From NCBI RefSeq assembly GCF_003353425.1, contig NZ_QRAO01000002.1, positions 108,454-172,453 on the forward strand: a stretch of 64,000 nucleotides of DNA, written 5' to 3'. The stretch comes from Marinirhabdus gelatinilytica (GTDB lineage: Bacteria; Bacteroidota; Bacteroidia; Flavobacteriales; Flavobacteriaceae). Below the pieces are notes generated by a model. The model was not told where the DNA came from and made no database searches. It saw nothing but the letters and a program-made list of their open reading frames with translations. Both the position numbers and the translations under genes were made by a program. Below are positions 43,273-52,027 of this stretch, piece after piece (positions within the stretch are counted from its first letter, which is position 1; each line of letters starts with the position of its first letter).

Positions 43273-44895
43273 TTAATCTATCTGTTGAAAATCCACATAA
43301 AAATCACGTTTTACCTTTGCATTTTCTATTTTAAACTCATAAGAAAGGGTCTTCCATCCATTCTCTGGGAAAATCCATTTTTCTTTATCATTGAGAACGA
43401 TAATTATTGGCATATCAAAACCTTCCACGATGTTGGTATATCGAAAGCTAAGATTTTTCCCGTCTATTTTGTACTCCACTTTCGGTATATTGGTAGTACG
43501 CAGGTACTGTTCCCAAAATTCGGTGAGATCAATTCCAGAAAGTTCGCTTATATAAGTTTCCACCTGTTTACTGCTCACGGTTTGGTGGTAAAATTCTTTG
43601 TTGAGGCCACGCAGGATATCGCGCCACTTTTCGTCGTCCTCAATTAATTGCCGTAGCGTGTGCAAGATGTTGGCGCCCTTATAGTACATATCGCTACTGC
43701 CTTCTTGATGCACGTTATAGGTGCCAATGAGCGGACGGTCGTTCCGGATGCTTCTGCGGGTGCCGATAGTATATTGGGCGGCGGCCTCTTTTCCAAAGTG
43801 GTAGTCTAGATACAGCCCTTCGCTATAGGCCGTAAATCCTTCGTGTATCCACATATCGGCTACATCTATGTGCGTAATGTTGTTCGCAAACCATTCGTGT
43901 CCTGCTTCATGTATGATAATAAAATCGAATTTCAATCCCCAGCCCGTTCCGCTCAGGTCACGACCCAAGTAACCGTTTTTATATCTGTTCCCGTAGGTAA
44001 CACTGCTCTGGTGCTCCATACCTAAATAGGGAACTTCCACCAGTTTAAAACTATCCTCATAAAAAGGGTAGGGACCAAACCAATGCTCGAAAGCCTTCAT
44101 CATTTTTGGCGCTTGTTCAAATTGTTCTTTGGCCTTTTCAAGATTGTCGCGAAGTACCCAATAATCCATATCCAAATATCCCTTGAGCCCCTCGTATTTT
44201 TCCTTGAAATTTACATAATCGCCAATATTGATGTTGATGCCGTAATTGTTAATGGGATTGGACACTTTCCACTCGTAAGAGGTAGTTTCGGCATCCTCGA
44301 TAATTTTTGTCAATCGGCCGTTGGCAACACTGGTAAGACTTTTGGGAGCGGTAATTCTTATACGTGCGCCGTTATCGGGTTCATCATAGGCGTGGTCTTT
44401 ATTGGGCCACCAAATACTCGAACCTATGCCTTGGTTGCTCGTTGCAATAAAATGGTTATCGTTGTTATCTCTTTTCCAAGACCATCCACCGTCCCAAGGT
44501 GCATTTTTAGCTTCTTGCGGCTTTCCCGAAAAGTAGAGCTCTAGTTGTTGCTGGCTCCCTTTTTTCTGTTTTTGCTTAAGGCTAATAAAATGTGCGGCAC
44601 CTTCTGAAGTGAACGACAATGCAACACCATCCTGTACAATACTGTCCAGCTGCATCGGGGCCTGCAAGTCTATTTGCATGACGTCTTCTTTCCGAAGGAC
44701 CTTGTAGGTAATTATATTGGTTCCTTTTATAAATTTTTCTTCTGGAAAAACTTCTACATCCAGATCGTAATACAATACATCCCACCAAGCCCTTTCTGGA
44801 GTTATACTACCCCGAAGGGTATCTGCACGTGTAAATTCCTGTGCTTGAAGCATCGTAAAACTGAAAAGAAAAGCGACTAAAAGAAAATGTTTCAT
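43273..44895 (-). CDS. M1-family zinc aminopeptidase, secreted
   Basis: 540 aa with signal peptide (HFLLVAFLFSFTMLQAQ). The N-terminal beta saddle (about 25-230) precedes a thermolysin-like domain: MEHQSSVTYGNRY in place of the usual GAMEN block, zinc motif IIHEAGHEWFANNITHIDVADMWIHEGFTAYSEGL (HExxH plus downstream Glu), and the TYNVHQEGSSDMYYKGA segment with the catalytic Tyr. A short C-terminal helical part and a beta sandwich follow. It should trim peptides in the periplasm or outside. It heads a two-gene unit with the YdeI-like gene. Confidence 0.92.
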   Translation of the reverse strand: MKHFLLVAFLFSFTMLQAQEFTRADTLRGSITPERAWWDVLYYDLDVEVFPEEKFIKGTNIITYKVLRKEDVMQIDLQAPMQLDSIVQDGVALSFTSEGAAHFISLKQKQKKGSQQQLELYFSGKPQEAKNAPWDGGWSWKRDNNDNHFIATSNQGIGSSIWWPNKDHAYDEPDNGARIRITAPKSLTSVANGRLTKIIEDAETTSYEWKVSNPINNYGININIGDYVNFKEKYEGLKGYLDMDYWVLRDNLEKAKEQFEQAPKMMKAFEHWFGPYPFYEDSFKLVEVPYLGMEHQSSVTYGNRYKNGYLGRDLSGTGWGLKFDFIIIHEAGHEWFANNITHIDVADMWIHEGFTAYSEGLYLDYHFGKEAAAQYTIGTRRSIRNDRPLIGTYNVHQEGSSDMYYKGANILHTLRQLIEDDEKWRDILRGLNKEFYHQTVSSKQVETYISELSGIDLTEFWEQYLRTTNIPKVEYKIDGKNLSFRYTNIVEGFDMPIIIVLNDKEKWIFPENGWKTLSYEFKIENAKVKRDFYVDFQQID

Positions 44896-45048
44896 GTATA
44901 TAAAAATTGTATTGAAAGATACCTACATTTTGGTAATTGCCAAAGTTGTACCATTTTTTAGTGATGTGAGGTTTTATATTGAAATATTTGAAATTTTTTC
45001 AGTAATGCCACCTTGTAAATTGCCGTTTTGTTTCCGTACTTTGTAACA

Positions 45049-45690
45049 ATGAAGGACACCCCGAAACATCAAGGATTGCGTAAAAAGTTGGTGCAGACCC
45101 TCGAAAGAAAAGGAATTGCAAACCCAGAGGTATTAAAGGCAATAGGTTACATTCCCAGACATTTATTTATGGATTCGGGGTTTTTGGACCATGCCTATGT
45201 GGACAAGGCATTTCCCATCGCTGCAGACCAGACTATTTCACAACCTTACACCGTAGCAAGACAAACAGAATTATTAGACCTTAAAAGAGGCGATACTGTA
45301 CTGGAAATAGGGACAGGGAGCGGCTACCAGACCGCCGTATTGTTGGAAATGGGGATGCAGGTGTACTCCATAGAGCGGCAACACGAACTCTTTAAGATAA
45401 CGAAACGTTTTCTACCAAAGTTGGGGTACCGTGCCAAAAAACTTGTCTTTGGTGATGGATATAAAGGGCTCCCGGAAACAGCACCGTACGATGGAATAAT
45501 TGTAACCGCAGGAGCTCCCTACGTACCCAAGCCCTTGTTGGCCCAGTTAAAAGTAGGAGGGAAGTTGGTGATACCCGTTGGGGAACACTCACAAATCATG
45601 ACCGTATTTAACAGAGCATCTCCAACTAATTTCGAAAAAGAGGAATTTGGGGAGTTTAGGTTTGTACCATTATTGGAGGATAAGAATTGA
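45049..45690 (+). CDS. pcm: Protein-L-isoaspartate O-methyltransferase
   Basis: 213 aa from the ATG at 45049 (an in-frame TTG at 45028 adds seven residues not typical of the family). RKKLVQTLERKGIANPEVL, IPRHLFMDSG, ADQTISQPYTVARQTELLDL and the SAM motif VLEIGTGSGYQTAVL are classic PCMT. APYDGIIVTAGAPYVPKPLL and GGKLVIPVG follow. It methylates damaged isoaspartyl residues for repair. It is a monocistronic cytoplasmic enzyme. Confidence 0.95.
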   Translation: MKDTPKHQGLRKKLVQTLERKGIANPEVLKAIGYIPRHLFMDSGFLDHAYVDKAFPIAADQTISQPYTVARQTELLDLKRGDTVLEIGTGSGYQTAVLLEMGMQVYSIERQHELFKITKRFLPKLGYRAKKLVFGDGYKGLPETAPYDGIIVTAGAPYVPKPLLAQLKVGGKLVIPVGEHSQIMTVFNRASPTNFEKEEFGEFRFVPLLEDKN

Positions 45691-45779
45691 AGTACACTCC
45701 TTGAGGAGTGGTAGGGGAAGTTTTCAGAAAAGTAGATCTATTTTTTTAATTAAACATTCTGAAAATTAGGATACGGTTC

Positions 45780-48257
45780 TTAATCGATTAAATTCAAAAA
45801 CTTCAATCCAAAGATAAAGGCTCCATCGCTGCCTCCGTTGTAATACGATTTCACATAATCCAACCGAAGGAAACGAAATTTTCCCCAGCCCAAGTTGTCA
45901 ATCCCAATGGAGTATTCCTGGTAGGGTTTGCTGCCCTCAACACTCAGCAAATGGGCGCCTGCTACTAAATTGAAATTTAGTTGGTTAATGCCTGGTATCT
46001 TCCCAAGGATCCACCCACGGAAGTCGTGCTCAAAATGTCCCTCAAAATAGCTTTTATTGGTACTAAGATCGTAATAGGGCAACAAGTTGAATACATTGGT
46101 GTAGCTACCCGAAGTCCCCACACGTGTCTGGTTTCCATTAAAGTGTTGGTAATCTACAAAACTTATGTCCACTCCGTTAAAAAACGTTCCTCCTTTTAAA
46201 TTATAGAAAAACTCACCTTTATTGCCCGCGTTCACCTGTTGATACAGACGTGCGCTCAACTGGCTAAAATCGTAACCGTCTATGGAACTGCCCAGACCAT
46301 TTTCAAAAGTGATGGAGAGCGAAGGATATTTTTCGCTACCTAGATTGAACTTCCCGTCAGGAAACGAAATGTACTTTTGCCCAAAGGTTATAGCTGCCGT
46401 AATCGTACTTTTGAATATACTGTGTTCCTGTACACCGGGGATCTCAAAACCCAAAGGACTTGTAGGATTGTTGGAAGTATAATCAACATCGTCATTGGGG
46501 ATGGTCACATAATCTGTATTGTTGAACAATGGTTTTCGTTCCTGATAGCTAAAATTTGTGAACAACCGTAGCCCATTAAAAAGTTCCTGGCTATAACTAC
46601 CGCCCACATACGTGAGATCGTACACCTTCATATAGTTACGTTCAAAAAACAGGGTTGAAAAAGTATTTATCAAAGGACTAATGGGCTCGCTGGAATTGAA
46701 CTGTTGCACACGACTACCACCAAACACGCCCAACCGCAGCCGGTTGAACCAATTAAAATTTTTGGTAACGCTTCCCGTAAACCGAACCCTATCCTCTGCT
46801 ATACCGTATGTGGCATCCACATTTGCCCTGAACCAATTGGTGCGGCTATCGTCCTCCCAACTATAATAGGAGAACCCTGCGCCTTCGTTCCATCCCTGCA
46901 CGGTGTTAAAATTGATATTGGGAAAAGGTCCCTCGTAGCTAACCTCCCACTGGTCGTAACTATTTTTATAGGTATAACCGGTGATGGGAGACAACACCTT
47001 AAATTTGTTGCTTACCCTGTCTATGGAGTCTAAATACGTTTCAGATTTCCGGAGGATTTGTATGCTGTCTTTTTTAATGTAGTCTGTTAACTCTTCATTG
47101 GTAAGCGGGACAGGGCGTGTGCCTTTCCAGAAGAGACTATCCTTTTTATTGGCTTCGGGCTCAAAGGAAAGCACTTCGTTAGTGAAAGATTTTTTACTGA
47201 AATTTGGCTCAAAATCATAATTACTGTACACGGCAATAAACCTTCCGTCTCCCTTAAAGCCAATAAAACTAAACCCAAAATCGATGGTCTGGGAGAGTTT
47301 AACCCAAAAATCCTTTTCGGGATCGTATTTAAAATTCTGCTTAAAAAACAATTTTGTTACCATGGGTACTTGTATGGCTTCCCCAGTGGTGCTCAACTCT
47401 ACACCGTACAGTTGCCAATCGTCTTCAACGATATAAATATATCCTTCCCAAACCCGATCTTTAGGACGCTTGGGCGTTACCTTTATTTTGTTGATGAGTT
47501 TGGAGCCTTCATAAAAAACACCATCCAGTTTGTATCTATAATAGGAAAGCGCACTGGCAGCGATGGGTGATACCACCGAGGCGTTTAGATCGGTTGTATT
47601 TTCATAGAACGAAAAATTAGCTTCTTGCGCACTGTTAAAACTGAAACCGTTGTCGTTTCCGCTCACCTTGCTGGCAATTATCTTTTCCTTGAAATCGTCC
47701 GGTTGTTGGTAGGCAATTTCGCTTATAGTTTCTGAAAGATATATAATGCCCGTCCGGGTGCTGTCCAATTGCCCGTCAAAATCGCCTACTTCCTGCCCTA
47801 GGATTTTTTCGGGCAGATCTTCCACACGCCAGAGGCCGCGGGAGTAGAAATCGGCTTTGTATTCTGAAATTTTATCGAGGTTTATCTTACGCCTTGCAAT
47901 GGTCTCGCGAATGATTCGGTAAGCGGGATCCTCTGAGGCATCTACCACTACTTCATCAAGGCTTACAGATTCTTCGGCCAAACTAACGGAAAGGATATAC
48001 GGAAAAGAATTTATGGTAACCTGTTTGGTAACCGTTTTAAAACCCAGGAATTGATAGATAATTGTGTATGCTCCGGGTTGTGAGACATTGAGCTCATAAT
48101 TGCCATCGTCATTGGAGGTGGTACCCACGTAGCTACTTTCTAGGTATATGTTTACAAAAGCGAGGGGCTCTCCTTGGGTATCGGTCACTTTGCCGACTAT
48201 TTGGGCTTGGGAGACACAGCTTATGAATAGCACTACAACAACAATGAATTTTTTCAT
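45780..48257 (-). CDS. DUF5686/carboxypeptidase-like regulatory domain outer membrane protein
   Basis: 825 aa with signal peptide (IVVVVLFISCVSQAQ). About 20-100 is the CarboxypepD_reg-like domain (IVGKVTDTQGEPLAFVNIYL, GTTSNDDGNYELNVSQPGAY). The DUF5686 part follows (VVDASEDPAYRIIRETIARR, YKADFYSRGLW, IIYLSETISEIAYQQPDDFK), then a C-terminal beta-barrel region rich in alternating aromatic strands. It is a common Bacteroidota envelope protein of unknown function. smpB lies 25 bp upstream on the same strand, so the two may be cotranscribed. Confidence 0.9.
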   Translation of the reverse strand: MKKFIVVVVLFISCVSQAQIVGKVTDTQGEPLAFVNIYLESSYVGTTSNDDGNYELNVSQPGAYTIIYQFLGFKTVTKQVTINSFPYILSVSLAEESVSLDEVVVDASEDPAYRIIRETIARRKINLDKISEYKADFYSRGLWRVEDLPEKILGQEVGDFDGQLDSTRTGIIYLSETISEIAYQQPDDFKEKIIASKVSGNDNGFSFNSAQEANFSFYENTTDLNASVVSPIAASALSYYRYKLDGVFYEGSKLINKIKVTPKRPKDRVWEGYIYIVEDDWQLYGVELSTTGEAIQVPMVTKLFFKQNFKYDPEKDFWVKLSQTIDFGFSFIGFKGDGRFIAVYSNYDFEPNFSKKSFTNEVLSFEPEANKKDSLFWKGTRPVPLTNEELTDYIKKDSIQILRKSETYLDSIDRVSNKFKVLSPITGYTYKNSYDQWEVSYEGPFPNINFNTVQGWNEGAGFSYYSWEDDSRTNWFRANVDATYGIAEDRVRFTGSVTKNFNWFNRLRLGVFGGSRVQQFNSSEPISPLINTFSTLFFERNYMKVYDLTYVGGSYSQELFNGLRLFTNFSYQERKPLFNNTDYVTIPNDDVDYTSNNPTSPLGFEIPGVQEHSIFKSTITAAITFGQKYISFPDGKFNLGSEKYPSLSITFENGLGSSIDGYDFSQLSARLYQQVNAGNKGEFFYNLKGGTFFNGVDISFVDYQHFNGNQTRVGTSGSYTNVFNLLPYYDLSTNKSYFEGHFEHDFRGWILGKIPGINQLNFNLVAGAHLLSVEGSKPYQEYSIGIDNLGWGKFRFLRLDYVKSYYNGGSDGAFIFGLKFLNLID

Positions 48258-48282
48258 GAACAGTTTTTGCTTTTGTGACTGC

Positions 48283-48750
48283 CTAATTATTAAACGCCTT
48301 CTTAATCCTACTCAAGTTTCGTTTGCTGTCGCGATCCTTAATGGCTTCACGCTTATCGTACTGTTTTTTACCTTTTGCGAGGGCAATCTTTAGTTTTGCG
48401 AGGCCACGATCGTTAGTGTACAACAATAGCGGGATAATGGTAAGCCCCGTATTGCGCACTTCCTTGTGTAGCTTTTTAAGCTCGTGTTTGTTCAGCAATA
48501 ATTTTCGCTCACTCTTGGGATTGTGGTTAAAGTGGGTGGCATGCGAGTATTCCTGCACGGTCATATTTACCACGAACAGTTCTCCATGGTCGTTGAACTC
48601 GCAAAAGCTTTCGGCAATACTGGCTTTTCCCTCTCGGATGGCCTTTATCTCTGTACCCGCAAGCACGATTCCGGCCGTGTAGGTATCCAGCAGCTCGTAT
48701 TCAAACTTTGCTTTTTTGTTCTTTATCTTAATGTTTTTCTGAAGACTCAT
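48283..48750 (-). CDS. smpB: SsrA-binding protein SmpB
   Basis: 155 aa. KNKKAKFEYELLDTYTAGIVL, GTEIKAIREGKASI, ESFCEFNDHGELFVVNMTV, HKEVRNTGLTIIPLLLYTND and the basic C-terminal tail after ALAKGKKQYDKRE are all present. It binds tmRNA for ribosome rescue. A perfect -7 box lies 7 bp before the ATG, so the mRNA may be leaderless. The tmRNA gene itself is not in this window. Confidence 0.96.
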   Translation of the reverse strand: MSLQKNIKIKNKKAKFEYELLDTYTAGIVLAGTEIKAIREGKASIAESFCEFNDHGELFVVNMTVQEYSHATHFNHNPKSERKLLLNKHELKKLHKEVRNTGLTIIPLLLYTNDRGLAKLKIALAKGKKQYDKREAIKDRDSKRNLSRIKKAFNN

Positions 48751-48757
48751 AAGTAAA

Positions 48758-48765
48758 CAAAGGTA
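48758..48765 (-). promoter_or_regulatory. -7 promoter box TACCTTTG of smpB
   Basis: Perfect TAnnTTTG match on the minus strand ending 7 bp from the smpB start codon. Confidence 0.55.
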
Positions 48766-48809
48766 GTAGAAATTTTATTGAAAAATTAGGTGGAGCATCA
48801 CGCTTTATG

Positions 48810-48873
48810 TGTCACCCTGAGCTTGTCGAAGGGCAATAGCAATCAATAATACTTCGACGGGCTCAGCATGACA
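48810..48873. repeat. Dispersed REP-like palindromic element
   Basis: An imperfect inverted repeat with arms beginning TGTCACCCTGAGCTTGTCGA (48810 on) and ending GGGCTCAGCATGACA (to 48873), separated by about 20 bp. Elements with this TGTC-CTGAGC-TTCGA pattern are dispersed in many marine flavobacterial genomes. It sits between the ends of smpB's promoter region and the M23 gene. A role as terminator or RNA stabiliser is possible. Confidence 0.75.
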
Positions 48874-48889
48874 GTTCTTTTACAATTGG

Positions 48890-49855
48890 TTATTTCTCTG
48901 GCATGGCGATCCTATCCAACCGTACGGGGCTGTAGTCCTTTTTCAATTCGCCATTCACAACCACTTCTTCAAAAAAACAGCGTACTCCTACAGCGGTCAT
49001 CAAGTTGGGACCGTCCTGTATGTGCAGGTGGAGGTGCGCTTCGCTGGAATTGCCTGAGTTTCCCACATTACCCAAATACTGCCCCTTTTTTACCGTGTCG
49101 CCAACTTTTACAGCTATGGTGCCTTTTTCCAAATGGGCATAGACTATGTATTCGTCATTATCGGTTTTAAGTATGACGCTGTTGCCCAGAACTTGTGCAG
49201 CATTCATGATGCCTGGGCGGTTATCTTCCACACCTGTAATTACCTCATGCACCTTGGCATCGCAAACGGCATATAACGGTTGGCCAAAAGCGTAATAGTC
49301 TTCATTGCGGGTACCACTGCGCTGGTAGGATCTATTGTTCTTTCCCAGTTTCAGAAAATCGAATGCACCTTGCTGCACCTTGGTGCTCACGTGATAGTTC
49401 TGTGCTTTCTCCGTACCACCCCAAAACGTCAACCATTCACCATCAAAGGGAAGGCGCAGTTTTGTGATGTTTCGCTCAAATTTTGGAGGTCTATTTGTTT
49501 CAACTGGTTTGAATAACAGACCAGCAATTTCATTAGCGTCGTTCACATAAATCCCGATATTTTGTTGTCCGTTCTCAAAAGTTCCTAAAAAAGAGTCGCG
49601 GCCTCCGTCGCTTTCCACAAATGTGAAACTGGTAAAATTTCCAAAGTTTTTCTGAAACGTACCCAACAACTGCCGTATAGCCATAGGGCTCACTTTTTGT
49701 TTGAACGACTCACTCAACATGGCATGTATGGTGTCGTATTGTTTGGCATTGTAATTATCTTGAACTTTTGTGAGTGCCAGGACGTTTTTTTCAGATTGGG
49801 AAAGAAATGGAGTGGCTATTAAACCCAACGCCAATAAAAATATATACTTTTTCAT
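48890..49855 (-). CDS. M23-family peptidoglycan endopeptidase-like protein
   Basis: 321 aa with signal peptide (IFLLALGLIATPFLSQ). About 25-130 is a DUF3887-like fold (YDTIHAMLSESFKQKVSP). About 150-310 is the LytM/M23 domain with EDYYAFGQPLYAVCDAKV, YIVYAHLEKGTIAVKVGDTV, KGQYLGNVGNSGNSSEAHL and HLHLHIQDG. The canonical HxxxD ligand pair is replaced by a longer spacing, NYHV...GAFDFL, a variant I remember from DUF3887-M23 proteins. It should cleave peptide crosslinks or other peptides in the envelope. It diverges from the DUF6503 lipoprotein gene. Confidence 0.88.
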   Translation of the reverse strand: MKKYIFLLALGLIATPFLSQSEKNVLALTKVQDNYNAKQYDTIHAMLSESFKQKVSPMAIRQLLGTFQKNFGNFTSFTFVESDGGRDSFLGTFENGQQNIGIYVNDANEIAGLLFKPVETNRPPKFERNITKLRLPFDGEWLTFWGGTEKAQNYHVSTKVQQGAFDFLKLGKNNRSYQRSGTRNEDYYAFGQPLYAVCDAKVHEVITGVEDNRPGIMNAAQVLGNSVILKTDNDEYIVYAHLEKGTIAVKVGDTVKKGQYLGNVGNSGNSSEAHLHLHIQDGPNLMTAVGVRCFFEEVVVNGELKKDYSPVRLDRIAMPEK

Positions 49856-49902
49856 CTCGAACTATTTTTGAAAGGATTGCCTATTATACGTGACCAATTG
49901 GC

Positions 49903-49910
49903 TACTTTTG
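49903..49910 (+). promoter_or_regulatory. -7 promoter box TACTTTTG of the DUF6503 lipoprotein
   Basis: Perfect TAnnTTTG match 15 bp before the ATG at 49926. It is 3 bp from an opposing -7 box. Confidence 0.6.
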
Positions 49911-49913
49911 TTA

Positions 49914-49921
49914 CAAAGATA
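49914..49921 (-). promoter_or_regulatory. -7 promoter box TATCTTTG of the M23 gene
   Basis: Perfect TAnnTTTG match on the minus strand, 58 bp before the M23 start codon. Its -33 region would lie inside the divergent lipoprotein coding sequence. Confidence 0.6.
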
Positions 49922-49925
49922 ACGT

Positions 49926-50672
49926 ATGAGACCCTTTTTCATTTTATTGCTTTTATTGATCTTCTTAAGTTGCCAAGAAGAAGACAAGCTCACTGCCAAT
50001 GCCATTGTGGATAAAACAATAGAGAATGCTTGTAACGGCAATTGCGAGCAAGCCGAAATTGAATTTATCTTCAGAAAAGTAAAGTACAAAAGTACTAGGC
50101 AGGACGGCAGTTACATTTTGGAACGAAATTTTATCGATTCCATTGGCGCCGTTAGAGATGTGCTAACAAACAAAGGCTTTAAAAGATTTGTAAACGATTC
50201 CGTACAGAAACTAGCCGATACTACCGCCCAAAAATATGCTGAATATGTAAACTCTGTCCATTACTTTGCACAATTACCATTTGGGTTAAATGCTCCTGCT
50301 GCCCGAAAAGAACGGGTTGGGGAAGCCAAGATAAATGGGGCCGAATATTATGAAATACAAATCACCTTTAATGAAGAAGGTGGCGGTACCGATTTTGAAG
50401 ACGAATTTGTGTATTGGATCCACAAGGAGGATTTTACGGTAGATTATCTCGCTTATAGCTATCAAGTAAATGGGGGTGGCATTCGGTTTCGTGAGGCATA
50501 CAATCCACGGGTAGTTAAGGGGATTCGCTTTGTGAATTACAATAACTACAAGCCAAAAGGTAAGGACATTCCTTTAACCGAATTGGATACTTATTTTCAA
50601 AAGGACGAACTGGAATTGCTATCCAAAATAGAAAACGAAAATGTTTCGGTAACACTTCTGGACACCGAATAA
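49926..50672 (+). CDS. DUF6503-like lipoprotein
   Basis: 248 aa. The signal peptide ends at LIFLSC (lipobox). The mature protein is a beta-rich LolA-like shell: KYKSTRQDGSYILERNFIDS, YFAQLPFGLNAPAARKERVG, AEYYEIQITFNEEGGGTDFE and DFTVDYLAYSYQVNGGGIRF. The pattern fits the DUF6503 family of Bacteroidota lipoproteins, function unknown, with a fold that usually holds lipid. It is divergent from the M23 gene, with overlapping promoters. Confidence 0.8.
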   Translation: MRPFFILLLLLIFLSCQEEDKLTANAIVDKTIENACNGNCEQAEIEFIFRKVKYKSTRQDGSYILERNFIDSIGAVRDVLTNKGFKRFVNDSVQKLADTTAQKYAEYVNSVHYFAQLPFGLNAPAARKERVGEAKINGAEYYEIQITFNEEGGGTDFEDEFVYWIHKEDFTVDYLAYSYQVNGGGIRFREAYNPRVVKGIRFVNYNNYKPKGKDIPLTELDTYFQKDELELLSKIENENVSVTLLDTE

Positions 50673-50794
50673 TTTTCCACCGTGATATTTCTCAATCCCC
50701 AACGCAACTACTATCTTTGTTTGTATCTCTAAAAAGGACAATCCCTTATTTATTTGGGATTTATGAATTTGTTAATTTGGAATTTTAAAGATTT

Positions 50795-51988
50795 ATGCCC
50801 GGATTTGAAGTTTTTGGCGCCGAAGAGCGCAAGCAAGTAAACGATGTACTGGAAACTGGAGTGTTGATGCGCTACGGTTTTGACGGAATGCGTAACAACC
50901 ACTGGAAAGCAAAGGAGTTTGAAATTGCGTTTGCAAGGCGAATGCAAAGTGAGCACTGCCAGTTGGTTTCTAGCGGGACTTCTGCCTTAACAGTATCCTT
51001 GGCAGCAGCTGGAATTGGTGCTGGCGACGAAGTGATTATGCCTACCTTTACATTTGTAGCAAGTTTTGAAAGCATCATGATGCTGGGAGCCGTTCCCGTA
51101 CTTGTGGATATAGATGACACACTTACCCTGGATCCTGCAGCCGTCGAGGCGGCCATCACACCAAAAACGAAATGTGTCATGCCTGTACATATGTGCGGTT
51201 CTATGGCCGATCTGGCTGCGTTGAAGGCTATTTGCGACAAACACGATTTACTGTTATTAGAAGATGCCTGCCAAGCTATAGGCGGTTCCTACGACGGAAA
51301 ACCACTGGGGAGCTACGGCGATTTGGGTTGTTTTTCGTTCGATTATGTAAAAACGATTACTTGTGGTGAAGGTGGCGGAATAATCACCAACAACGAGCAA
51401 TACAAACTACACGCAGACCATTACCAAGATCACGGCCACGACCATGTAGGGAACGACCGTGGTGCCGAAACCCATCCGTTCTTGGGCTATAATTTCAGAA
51501 TTTCTGAACTGAACGCTGCCGTTGGATTGGCACAGTTGGATAAATTGGACGGAATCCTAAAAACCCAAAAGCATAACTACACCATTATGCGTGAGGCTCT
51601 TTCAGGTATTGAAGGTGTTACTTTTAGGCGAGTTCCCGAAGGCGGTGTAGAGAATTACAGCTTTGTAAACTTCTTTTTACCCACGCAAGAGTTGGCCGAG
51701 AAAGCCCATAAAGCATTGGGCAAAAACGGCGTGGACGCCTGTTTCTATTGGTTCAAGAACAATTGGCACTATATAAACGGTTGGGAACACCTCAAAGATT
51801 TGAAAAGCCTAGGAAATCTTTCTTCAGACATAAAAAACCAGATACAGGATTTGAATACTACCGATTTCAGTAAAAGTGATGCCTGGATGGGGCGTACCGT
51901 TTCTTCTCTGGTTAAAATAGGATGGACCGAAGCACAGGTAAAAGACCGTGCCGAAGCGATGAAGAAGGCTATTGAGAGTGTACTGTAA
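50795..51988 (+). CDS. DegT/DnrJ/EryC1/StrS-family PLP aminotransferase
   Basis: 397 aa. PGFEVFGAEERKQVNDVLETG, CQLVSSGTSALTVSLAAAGIGAGDEVI, MPVHMCGSMADLAAL, LEDACQAIGGSYDGKPLG and the lysine-bearing CFSFDYVKTITCGEGGGIIT identify the fold. In the C-terminal part, GYNFRISELNAAVGLAQLDKL is typical. Members aminate keto-sugars or related substrates for glycans and antibiotics. The long variable C-terminus (YWFKNNWHYINGWEHLKDL) and lack of sugar genes nearby leave the substrate open. Confidence 0.9.
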   Translation: MPGFEVFGAEERKQVNDVLETGVLMRYGFDGMRNNHWKAKEFEIAFARRMQSEHCQLVSSGTSALTVSLAAAGIGAGDEVIMPTFTFVASFESIMMLGAVPVLVDIDDTLTLDPAAVEAAITPKTKCVMPVHMCGSMADLAALKAICDKHDLLLLEDACQAIGGSYDGKPLGSYGDLGCFSFDYVKTITCGEGGGIITNNEQYKLHADHYQDHGHDHVGNDRGAETHPFLGYNFRISELNAAVGLAQLDKLDGILKTQKHNYTIMREALSGIEGVTFRRVPEGGVENYSFVNFFLPTQELAEKAHKALGKNGVDACFYWFKNNWHYINGWEHLKDLKSLGNLSSDIKNQIQDLNTTDFSKSDAWMGRTVSSLVKIGWTEAQVKDRAEAMKKAIESVL

Positions 51989-52027
51989 TTGATTGCTATT
52001 TGTTTAAATAAATATTCGGCTTTAGAT

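Noticed and set aside
45695-45710. Hairpin ACTCC-TTGA-GGAGT after the isoaspartyl methyltransferase gene as terminator
   Set aside because: Only a 5-bp stem and no T-run follows.
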